A DNA stretch of 8,425 bases from Clostridia bacterium (GTDB lineage Bacteria; Bacillota; Clostridia; Christensenellales; Borkfalkiaceae): positions 1 through 8,425 of the forward strand of contig JAIDOO010000339.1 of assembly GCA_029063275.1 (NCBI GenBank), given 5' to 3'. The notes below the pieces were generated by a model. It saw nothing but the letters and a program-made list of their open reading frames with translations. It searched no databases and was not told the origin of the DNA. Position numbers and translations under genes: made by a program. Of this stretch, positions 1 through 4,346 are shown piece after piece; within the stretch, counting starts at the first letter, position 1, and every line of letters starts with the position of its first letter.

Positions 1-52
1 CATCCGAGCTGTAGCGAGGGCTCGTGGGCTCGGAGATGTGTTAAAGAGACAG
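1..52 (+). other. Sequencing adapter contamination (Illumina Nextera P7 / i7 / mosaic end)
   Basis: Bases 21-52 match the Nextera read-2 transposon end at 30 of 32 positions; the only differences are a swapped pair at 42-43. Bases 1-10 match the last ten bases of the P7 flow-cell oligo at 8 of 10. Bases 11-18 (GTAGCGAG) sit exactly where the 8-base i7 index belongs and differ by one base from the index I recall as N707 (GTAGAGAG). Overall about 46 of 52 bases agree, in the correct order and spacing. This is library adapter left on a contig end with read errors, not genomic DNA. The adapter sequence is from memory, not from a search. Confidence 0.95.
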
Positions 53-73
53 GGCGAACCATTCGGTTCGCCC
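52..73. repeat. Inverted repeat / stem-loop next to the adapter junction
   Basis: GGGCGAACC (52-60) pairs perfectly with GGTTCGCCC (65-73) around the loop ATTC. The first G of the stem is the last base of the adapter. No T-tract follows on the plus strand (GCCCCTGTTGTG), so termination is doubtful. It may be the remains of a terminator of a lost upstream gene. Its position directly against the adapter could also reflect a fold-back or chimeric read end. Confidence 0.6.
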
Positions 74-117
74 GCCCCTGTTGTGTTTAGCACTTTGCCT
101 CTTGCTCACGTTGGAAC

Positions 118-146
118 TTGACAATTTTATTATAACAGCCCTAAAT
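118..146 (+). promoter_or_regulatory. Probable SigA promoter of the HTH gene cluster
   Basis: A perfect -35 TTGACA (118-123) is followed, after 17 bp, by a weak -10 CTAAAT (141-146; 3 of 6). The weak -10 lies inside the palindrome at 133-156, an arrangement expected of a repressible promoter. Transcription would start near 153 and leave a leader of about 40 nt. A better-looking TATAAC at 131-136 has no -35 at proper spacing. Confidence 0.5.
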
Positions 147-156
147 AGGGCTGTTA
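133..156. promoter_or_regulatory. Palindromic operator candidate upstream of the HTH genes
   Basis: TAACAGCCCTA (133-143) and TAGGGCTGTTA (146-156) are perfect 11-bp inverted arms around a central AA. The dyad covers the putative -10 and start site. A further CTGTTA half-site occurs at 176-181, just before the first start codon. Small XRE/Cro-type repressors commonly bind such dyads and regulate their own promoter; binding here by the downstream proteins is inference. The RNA hairpin it would form is not followed by a U-run, which argues against a terminator. Confidence 0.6.
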
Positions 157-191
157 ACCCATTTTGGGGCTAAAACTGTTAAAATTTAAAT

Positions 192-395
192 ATGAATATT
201 GCTACGAGATTAAGGGAACTAAGGACAGAAAGAAAATTAAGTCAACAAAAGCTTGGTTATGAAACGGGCATAAGTAGCTCTGCGATAGCGAGGTGGGAAT
301 TGGGGCAAGCAGAACCAACCGCTTCGGCGATAATTACGCTTGCTAAGTTTTTCGGTGTAACAACAGACTATATATTGGGGCTTAACGACTTTTAA
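192..395 (+). CDS. Small XRE/Cro-family HTH transcriptional regulator, copy 1
   Basis: This is a 67-residue DNA-binding protein made almost entirely of an HTH_3 (Cro/C1-type) domain. Helix 2 covers roughly residues 17-24 (start SQQKL). The recognition helix is about 28-36 (SSSAIARWE), with the family-typical I-A-R-W-E. The C-terminus AKFFGVTTDYILGLNDF matches the usual end of this domain in phage- and ICE-type regulators. There is no sensor, dimerisation or protease domain, so it probably acts as a dimer binding an operator; the dyad at 133-156 is the obvious candidate. It is 72% identical to copy 3 and 61% to copy 2. No Shine-Dalgarno sequence precedes the ATG (AAAATTTAAAT). The DNA is AT-richer than that of the enzymes downstream, suggesting acquisition from a mobile element. 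Confidence 0.88.
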   Translation: MNIATRLRELRTERKLSQQKLGYETGISSSAIARWELGQAEPTASAIITLAKFFGVTTDYILGLNDF

Positions 396-449
396 GTCCT
401 TTAATAAATTTTTTATGAAATTTTCAGCAAGATTAAAAGAATTGAGAAC
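348..449 (+). repeat. Direct repeat, copy A (end of HTH gene 1, spacer, start of HTH gene 2)
   Basis: About 100 bp beginning TTTTTCGGTGTAACAAC recurs at 571-673 with roughly seven differences, including one indel in the AT-rich spacer. An uninterrupted identical run of 33 bases spans the last codons, the stop codon and the GTCCTTTAATAA spacer. The repeat therefore covers gene end, spacer and next gene start, the footprint of a tandem duplication with a 223-224 bp unit. Confidence 0.85.
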
Positions 450-618
450 TGAAAAAAATTTAAGCCAAAGACAGTTAGCCGAAGCAATAGGGGTAAGACA
501 ACCTACAATAGCAAGATGGGAGGCTGGTTTTTTTGAGCCGTCTGCTTCTGATGTAGTTATGCTGGCAAAATTTTTCGGTGTAACAACAGACTATATTTTG
601 GGGCTTAACGACTTTTAA
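415..618 (+). CDS. Small XRE/Cro-family HTH transcriptional regulator, copy 2
   Basis: This second 67-residue single-domain HTH protein starts 19 nt after the stop of copy 1. Its last 16 residues are identical to those of copy 1. Its recognition helix differs most in the trio: RQPTIARWE at about 28-36, against SSSAIARWE and SQSAIARWE. It also has hydrophobic FF in place of QA/QV at 39-40. It may therefore read a different operator from the other two (inference). Its N-terminus (MKFSARLKELRTEK) is close to copy 3. No Shine-Dalgarno sequence is visible; the 19-nt spacer is AT-rich, so translation may depend on coupling to the upstream gene. Co-transcription with copies 1 and 3 is likely, as no promoter or terminator lies between them. 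Confidence 0.88.
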   Translation: MKFSARLKELRTEKNLSQRQLAEAIGVRQPTIARWEAGFFEPSASDVVMLAKFFGVTTDYILGLNDF

Positions 619-673
619 GTCCTTTAATAATTTGTTTTATGAAATTTTCAACAAGATTAAAAGAGTTAAGAAC
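571..673 (+). repeat. Direct repeat, copy B (end of HTH gene 2, spacer, start of HTH gene 3)
   Basis: This is the second copy of the repeat at 348-449. It keeps the same stop codon context and GTCCTTTAATAA spacer, followed by TTTGTTTTATGAAATTTTCA instead of ATTTTTTATGAAATTTTCA. The end of HTH gene 3 no longer matches the repeat (GGTCTTACGGATTATTAAAT), so that gene closes the array with a diverged tail. Confidence 0.85.
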
Positions 674-842
674 AGAGAAAGAATTAAGCCAAAAGCAATT
701 AGCTAATGCCACAGGCATAAGTCAATCGGCGATAGCAAGATGGGAATTAAATCAAGTGGAGGCAGATGCTTCTGATATAATTACGCTTGCTAAGTTTTTC
801 GGCGTAACAACCGACTATATTTTAGGTCTTACGGATTATTAA
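639..842 (+). CDS. Small XRE/Cro-family HTH transcriptional regulator, copy 3
   Basis: This third 67-residue HTH protein begins 20 nt after copy 2. It looks mosaic. Residues 1-22 resemble copy 2 (MKFSTRLKELRTEK, KQLA). The recognition helix and following segment (SQSAIARWEL, then IITLAKFFG) resemble copy 1. The tail ends LTDY rather than LNDF. It is 72% identical to copy 1 and 70% to copy 2. Unlike the others it has acidic or alanine residues at 41-46 (EADASD) in place of the usual E-P start of that helix. No Shine-Dalgarno sequence precedes its ATG. No terminator follows, so transcripts could run into the aminotransferase gene, which also has its own promoter. Confidence 0.88.
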   Translation: MKFSTRLKELRTEKELSQKQLANATGISQSAIARWELNQVEADASDIITLAKFFGVTTDYILGLTDY

Positions 843-852
843 ATCCCGACAG

Positions 853-881
853 TTGCAAAAAACTTTTATCTATTGTATAAT
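853..881 (+). promoter_or_regulatory. SigA-type promoter of the aminotransferase gene
   Basis: TTGCAA (853-858; 4 of 6) and a perfect TATAAT (876-881) are separated by 17 bp. The predicted start near 888 gives a leader of about 24 nt that contains the GGAG ribosome binding site. The leader is too short for a riboswitch or T-box. Confidence 0.75.
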
Positions 882-899
882 AATCAGCAAAGACACAAC

Positions 900-914
900 G
901 GAGAAGATTTTATG
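900..914 (+). promoter_or_regulatory. RBS that fixes the aminotransferase start
   Basis: GGAG (900-903) lies 8 nt before the ATG at 912. The same reading frame is open back to an ATG at 873, but that ATG lies inside the promoter and has no RBS, so 912 is chosen. Confidence 0.8.
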
Positions 915-2114
915 ATTAAGGTTTCGGAAAGAATTTCCGCAATTGCACCCTCTATGACCCTTGCGATATCGGCAAAAGCCAATGAGCTTAAAGCCGCAGG
1001 CGAAAAGGTTATAAACTTCGGCGTGGGCGAGCCCGACTTCAATACCCCCGCGCACATAGTTCAGGCGGCAAAGGACGCGCTGGACAAGGGGCGCACAAAA
1101 TACGTTGCGGCGGCAGGTCTGCCCGCCCTTAAAAAGCTTATCTGCAAAAAACTGAAAGAGGAAAATCACCTCGATTACGAGCCCTCGCAGATAATAATTT
1201 CAAACGGCGCAAAGCACTCTATTTTCAACGCGCTTTTTGCAACGATAAACGAGGGCGATGAAGTTCTTATTCCCAAACCCTACTGGCTGACCTATCCCGA
1301 GGTTGTCAAAAGTTGCGTCGGTATTCCCAGCTATATTTATTCCACGCCCCGCCACGGCTACAAAATCACGGCGGCACAGTTAGAGGCGGCGATAACCCCG
1401 CGCACAAAAATGCTTATTTTCAACTCGCCCAGCAACCCTACGGGCGCAGTTTATTCCGAAAAGGAAATCCGCGCCATTGCGGAAGTCTGCCTTAAACACA
1501 ACCTCATAGTTTTGTCGGACGAAATTTACGAAAAGCTTATTTACGGCGGACAGACGCACTTTTCGATAGCGGAGGTTTCGCCCGAAATGAAGGAGCAGAC
1601 GATAGTCATCAACGGTGTTTCAAAATCCTTTGCAATGACGGGCTGGCGCCTTGGCTATCTTGCCTGCCCCGAAAACGTGGCAAAGGCAATAGCTTCGTTT
1701 CAGAGCCATTCCACTTCAAACGTAAACACAATGACCCAGTACGCTACTATCGCCGCCCTGGACGGGGATAAAAAGCCTATGCTGGATATGATTAAAGCGT
1801 TCGGCGAAAGGCGCAAAAAAATGCTTGAAATTTTAGACGGTATGAAGGAGCTTGGACTCGATTACGTCAAGCCCGACGGCGCGTTTTACGTTATGTTACT
1901 TTGCGACAACCTTTACGGCAAAAGCTATAAGGGCAAAAAAATCAGCGGAAGTATGGACGTTGCCGATATGCTTTTGCAGTATAAAAAAGTTGCGATAACG
2001 CCCGGCATCTGCTTCGGCGACGACGACGCTGTTCGTCTTTCATACGCGCTTTCTACCGAGGATATGACCGCAGGGCTTGAAAAGATAGCCGAATTTGCGC
2101 GCGAATGTGAATAA
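912..2114 (+). CDS. Class I PLP-dependent aminotransferase, aspartate aminotransferase-like
   Basis: This 400-residue cytosolic enzyme has the normal length for fold-type I aminotransferases of the bacterial AspB/AspC (I-gamma) type. It moves an amino group from an amino acid to a 2-oxoacid, most likely aspartate + 2-oxoglutarate to oxaloacetate + glutamate. Visible landmarks, numbered from the chosen start, are GVGEPDF (37-43), N175 in NSPSNPTG, D203 in LSDEIYE (pyridine nitrogen), the Schiff-base lysine K238 in VSKSFAMTGWR with R246, and R375 in VRLSYA (substrate carboxylate). All are intact. The start at 912 follows GGAG and drops 13 residues from the longest frame. It has its own promoter and no clear terminator. 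Substrate cannot be fixed from motifs: an aromatic or other class I aminotransferase is possible, but the downstream threonine synthase fits aspartate metabolism. Confidence 0.92.
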   Translation: MIKVSERISAIAPSMTLAISAKANELKAAGEKVINFGVGEPDFNTPAHIVQAAKDALDKGRTKYVAAAGLPALKKLICKKLKEENHLDYEPSQIIISNGAKHSIFNALFATINEGDEVLIPKPYWLTYPEVVKSCVGIPSYIYSTPRHGYKITAAQLEAAITPRTKMLIFNSPSNPTGAVYSEKEIRAIAEVCLKHNLIVLSDEIYEKLIYGGQTHFSIAEVSPEMKEQTIVINGVSKSFAMTGWRLGYLACPENVAKAIASFQSHSTSNVNTMTQYATIAALDGDKKPMLDMIKAFGERRKKMLEILDGMKELGLDYVKPDGAFYVMLLCDNLYGKSYKGKKISGSMDVADMLLQYKKVAITPGICFGDDDAVRLSYALSTEDMTAGLEKIAEFARECE

Positions 2115-2160
2115 AATATTATCGCTGTAAAAAAAATTTGCAAAATTTTGAAAAAGGGTC

Positions 2161-2194
2161 TTGTTTTTCAGCCCGAAAACTGTTAGAATATAAT
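2161..2194 (+). promoter_or_regulatory. Probable promoter of the P-loop protein gene
   Basis: TTGTTT (2161-2166) and TAGAAT (2184-2189; 5 of 6) are 17 bp apart, placing the start near 2196, just ahead of the RBS. A perfect TATAAT overlaps it at 2189-2194 but lacks a -35 at proper spacing and would start transcription inside the RBS. The leader is very short either way. Confidence 0.5.
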
Positions 2195-2212
2195 TGAACA
2201 GGAGGATACTAA

Positions 2213-2620
2213 ATGATTAAAATTATTTACGGACCTAAGGGCGAAGGAAAAACCAAGCAACTGATTGACGCGGCTAACTCACATGCGGAAAAAGCAAAGG
2301 GACTCAGCGTATTCATAACCGATACAAAGCGTTATATGTACGACCTTGCCCGTAACGTGCGCTTTATCGACGTTACCGACTGGTCGGTTGCGGGAGAGGA
2401 CGCTCTCTGCGGATTTGTAAAGGGAATTGCCGCGAGCGACGGCGATTACGAATATATGTACATAGACGGAATTGCCCGTATAGCGGGCAAGGATCTGAAA
2501 AACCTTGCAGGCATTTTCTTTATGCTTGACAAAATTTCAAACGAGAATAAAATCGTTATCACTATAACTTGCAGTTGCGAAAAGGAAGAGCTTCCCGATT
2601 TCGTTGCAAAATACGCTTAA
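2213..2620 (+). CDS. Small P-loop NTPase-like protein of unknown function
   Basis: This is a 135-residue soluble protein with no signal peptide or membrane segment. It opens with beta-strand MIKIIY and a textbook Walker A loop, GPKGEGKT (7-14; K13, T14). A hydrophobic strand ending in acid, YEYMYID (79-85, D85), could be Walker B. The strand KIVITITCS (113-121) resembles a sensor strand. Little is left for a further domain, so it is about the smallest size for an intact P-loop fold. I do not recognise a named family. Similar short Clostridial proteins are, as I recall, annotated only as ATP-binding, sometimes misleadingly as PilT-like; nothing here indicates type IV pili. AGGAGG (2200-2205) lies 7 nt before the ATG. 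It has its own promoter and terminator and so is a nearly self-contained unit. Confidence 0.85.
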   Translation: MIKIIYGPKGEGKTKQLIDAANSHAEKAKGLSVFITDTKRYMYDLARNVRFIDVTDWSVAGEDALCGFVKGIAASDGDYEYMYIDGIARIAGKDLKNLAGIFFMLDKISNENKIVITITCSCEKEELPDFVAKYA

Positions 2621-2635
2621 AAGTAAAATTATTGT

Positions 2636-2670
2636 TACGGACGGCGGCAGGACGCCGTCCGTATTTATTG
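2636..2670 (+). terminator. Rho-independent terminator after the P-loop gene
   Basis: TACGGACGGCG (2636-2646) pairs perfectly over 11 bp with CGCCGTCCGTA (2653-2663) around GCAGGA. It is followed by TTTATTGG. The T-tract is interrupted, so some read-through into thrC is plausible. Confidence 0.75.
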
Positions 2671-2705
2671 GAAACCGGTTGCAGTTTCTATGGCGAGAGA
2701 GGGAC

Positions 2706-2722
2706 AAGGAGAATACCATATG
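2706..2722 (+). promoter_or_regulatory. RBS that fixes the threonine synthase start
   Basis: AAGGAG (2706-2711) is spaced 8 nt from the ATG at 2720. The frame is also open from an ATG at 2690, but that start has no RBS and would add ten residues ahead of the family-typical N-terminus MKFISTRGG. No convincing promoter is visible between 2664 and 2719. Confidence 0.85.
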
Positions 2723-4198
2723 AAATTTATCAGTACGCGCGGAGGAGCAAGCGTTTCGGGCGCACAGGCTATTGTTGCGGGGCTGTCGGAAAACGGCGGT
2801 CTTTTCGTGCCCGAAAAATTCCCGCATATAACTTTGGAAGAAATCGAAAATATGTGCGGGCAAAGCTATCCCGAACGCGCGGCGGCGGTGCTCACAAGAC
2901 TTTTGGACGATTATCCGCGTGAAGAGCTTTTATCCGCCTGCGAAGAGGCTTATTCCAAATTCGACGGCGACCCCGCGCCCCTCGTAAAACTGGACGACGG
3001 CGTTTATATGCTTGAATTGTTCCACGGACCCACCTGCGCATTCAAGGATATGGCGCTTACGCTTTTGCCCTATCTTTTAAGAAAGGGTTGCGATATTTGC
3101 GGTATCAAGGACGAAATTCTGGTTTTGACAGCAACCTCGGGCGACACAGGCAAAGCCGCGCTTGAAGGCTTTAAGGATAAAAAGGGCGTAAAAATCGCCG
3201 TGTTCTATCCCGTTGAGGGCGTATCGGGTATGCAGAAGCTTCAGATGTCCACGCAGGACGGAAGCAATGTGAACGTGGTTGCGGTCAAGGGCAACTTCGA
3301 CGACTGCCAGACCGCCGTAAAAGAGATTTTTTCCAATGAAGAATACGCGAAAATTCTCGCAAAGAAAAGGGTGCGCTTATCCTCTGCAAACTCGATAAAC
3401 TTCGGAAGGCTCGCGCCCCAGATAGCCTATTATTTTTCCGCCTATGCCGACCTCTTGTCGTCAAAGCAGATAGCTTTGGGCGAGGAAGTGGATTTCACCG
3501 TGCCCACAGGCAACTTCGGCAATATTCTCGCGGGCTACTATGCAAAGCTTATGGGCTTGCCGGTAAGAAGGCTTCACTGCGCGTCCAATAAAAACAGCGT
3601 TCTGACGGATTTTTTTGCGAAAGGCGTTTACGATATAAACCGCGAGTTTTACAAGACCACTTCGCCGTCTATGGATATTTTAATCTCTTCCAATTTAGAA
3701 CGGCTGGTTTTTGAAATTTCGGGCAGAAATGCAAAGCTCACCGCCATGCGTATGGAGCAGTTGAAAACGGAGGGCAGGTACGAAATTTCCGACAAAGAGA
3801 GAGAGCTTTTATCCGCGACGTTCGACGGCGGCTGTGCCGACGACGACGAGTGTGTAGAGGCTATGTATGACGTTTTTATCGACACGGGTTATACTATGGA
3901 CACCCACACGGGCTGTGCAATGAAGGTTGCCGTGGATTGGTTTGAAAAGAACAAAAAGGACGAAACCAAGATGGTTATCGTATCCACTGCAAATCCCTAC
4001 AAATTCCCGCAGGACGTGCTTTACGCCATTACGGGCAACGACGCAAAGGACAGCTTCAAGTGCATAAAAAGACTGCACGCGGCAACGGCAATGGCTGTGC
4101 CCAAGTGCCTGTCGGCATTGCGCGACAAGCCCGCCCGGTTCGGTAAAACGGTAACAAGCGATAAGCTTTTTAATGAAATTCTCGAATTTTTAGGCTGA
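2720..4198 (+). CDS. thrC: Threonine synthase
   Basis: This 492-residue PLP enzyme (fold type II) converts O-phospho-L-homoserine and water to L-threonine and phosphate, the last step of threonine synthesis in the cytosol. The length and N-terminus MKFISTRGG fit the longer, E. coli/yeast-like ThrC class. The Schiff-base lysine is K109 in FHGPTCAFKD. TATSGDTGKAALEG (137-150) is the conserved substrate/PLP segment. The PLP-phosphate-binding region is PTGNFGNILAGYYA (262-275). SANSINFGRLAPQ (222-234) and DTHTGCA (394-400) are further family signatures. All key residues are present, so it should be active. It sits behind a leaky-looking terminator and lacks an obvious promoter of its own, so it may depend partly on transcription from 2161 or further upstream. 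No T-box or threonine leader peptide was seen. Confidence 0.96.
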   Translation: MKFISTRGGASVSGAQAIVAGLSENGGLFVPEKFPHITLEEIENMCGQSYPERAAAVLTRLLDDYPREELLSACEEAYSKFDGDPAPLVKLDDGVYMLELFHGPTCAFKDMALTLLPYLLRKGCDICGIKDEILVLTATSGDTGKAALEGFKDKKGVKIAVFYPVEGVSGMQKLQMSTQDGSNVNVVAVKGNFDDCQTAVKEIFSNEEYAKILAKKRVRLSSANSINFGRLAPQIAYYFSAYADLLSSKQIALGEEVDFTVPTGNFGNILAGYYAKLMGLPVRRLHCASNKNSVLTDFFAKGVYDINREFYKTTSPSMDILISSNLERLVFEISGRNAKLTAMRMEQLKTEGRYEISDKERELLSATFDGGCADDDECVEAMYDVFIDTGYTMDTHTGCAMKVAVDWFEKNKKDETKMVIVSTANPYKFPQDVLYAITGNDAKDSFKCIKRLHAATAMAVPKCLSALRDKPARFGKTVTSDKLFNEILEFLG

Positions 4199-4210
4199 TT
4201 TTATCAGGTA

Positions 4211-4257
4211 AAAAAAGTCCGCCGCGCTATTCGCGCGGCGGACTTATTGTTAATTTT
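4211..4257. terminator. Bidirectional terminator between thrC and the RNase G operon
   Basis: A 13-bp GC-rich stem, 4215-4227 with 4233-4245 (core GTCCGCCGCGC), closes on the loop TATTC. On the minus strand it is followed by TTTTTT (complement of 4211-4216), a classical strong terminator for the operon coming from the right. On the plus strand it is followed by ATTGTTAATTTT, weaker but sufficient for thrC. Confidence 0.9.
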
Positions 4258-4310
4258 AAAAACGGCTATGCTAAACTGATAATGCGCTTCTGTGTGTCAG
4301 GCAAACTTTT

Positions 4311-4346
4311 AAGGACAGCCGACCTTTATGGTCGGCTGTCCTTTAT
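4311..4346. terminator. Second stem-loop, overlapping the RNase G stop codon
   Basis: AAGGACAGCCGACC (4311-4324) and GGTCGGCTGTCCTT (4330-4343) form a perfect 14-bp stem with loop TTTAT. On the plus strand TATAT follows, a poor T-tract. On the minus strand the stem starts at the RNase G stop codon and is followed by AAAAGTTTG, so it is not a classical terminator in that direction. It may back up plus-strand termination or protect the 3' end of the operon mRNA. Confidence 0.6.

Noticed and set aside
52..73. Stem-loop as a genuine terminator
   Set aside because: There is no T-tract, and the stem uses the last adapter base, so its left boundary cannot be trusted. It is kept only as an inverted repeat.
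41..169. Open minus-strand frame across the left end (possible small gene fragment with GTG at 109 or TTG at 124)
   Set aside because: It has no ATG and no RBS, runs through the operator palindrome, and its stop codon is created by adapter sequence.
192..842. Treating the HTH genes as antitoxins of a toxin-antitoxin system
   Set aside because: No toxin-like partner overlaps or follows any of the three copies. The next gene is a complete metabolic aminotransferase with its own promoter.
873..911. Longer N-terminus for the aminotransferase starting at 873
   Set aside because: The ATG overlaps the region between -35 and -10 of its own promoter and has no RBS. GGAG sits 8 nt before the ATG at 912, and MIKVSERI is the usual family start.
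2690..2719. Ten-residue longer threonine synthase starting at 2690
   Set aside because: AAGGAG precedes the ATG at 2720, and ThrC proteins begin with an M-x-x-x-STRG motif there.
2621..2719. T-box, riboswitch or leader peptide controlling thrC
   Set aside because: The 99-nt gap is taken up by the terminator of the previous gene and an RBS. There is no specifier loop, antiterminator or run of Thr/Ile codons.
2537..2922. Overlapping frames on both strands around the P-loop/thrC junction
   Set aside because: They cross the terminator hairpin and the ThrC start, with no recognisable domain.
4246..4310. Possible small RNA ending at the 4311-4343 hairpin
   Set aside because: TTGTTA at 4247 has no -10 at suitable spacing, and nothing in the 65 bases suggests a conserved RNA.
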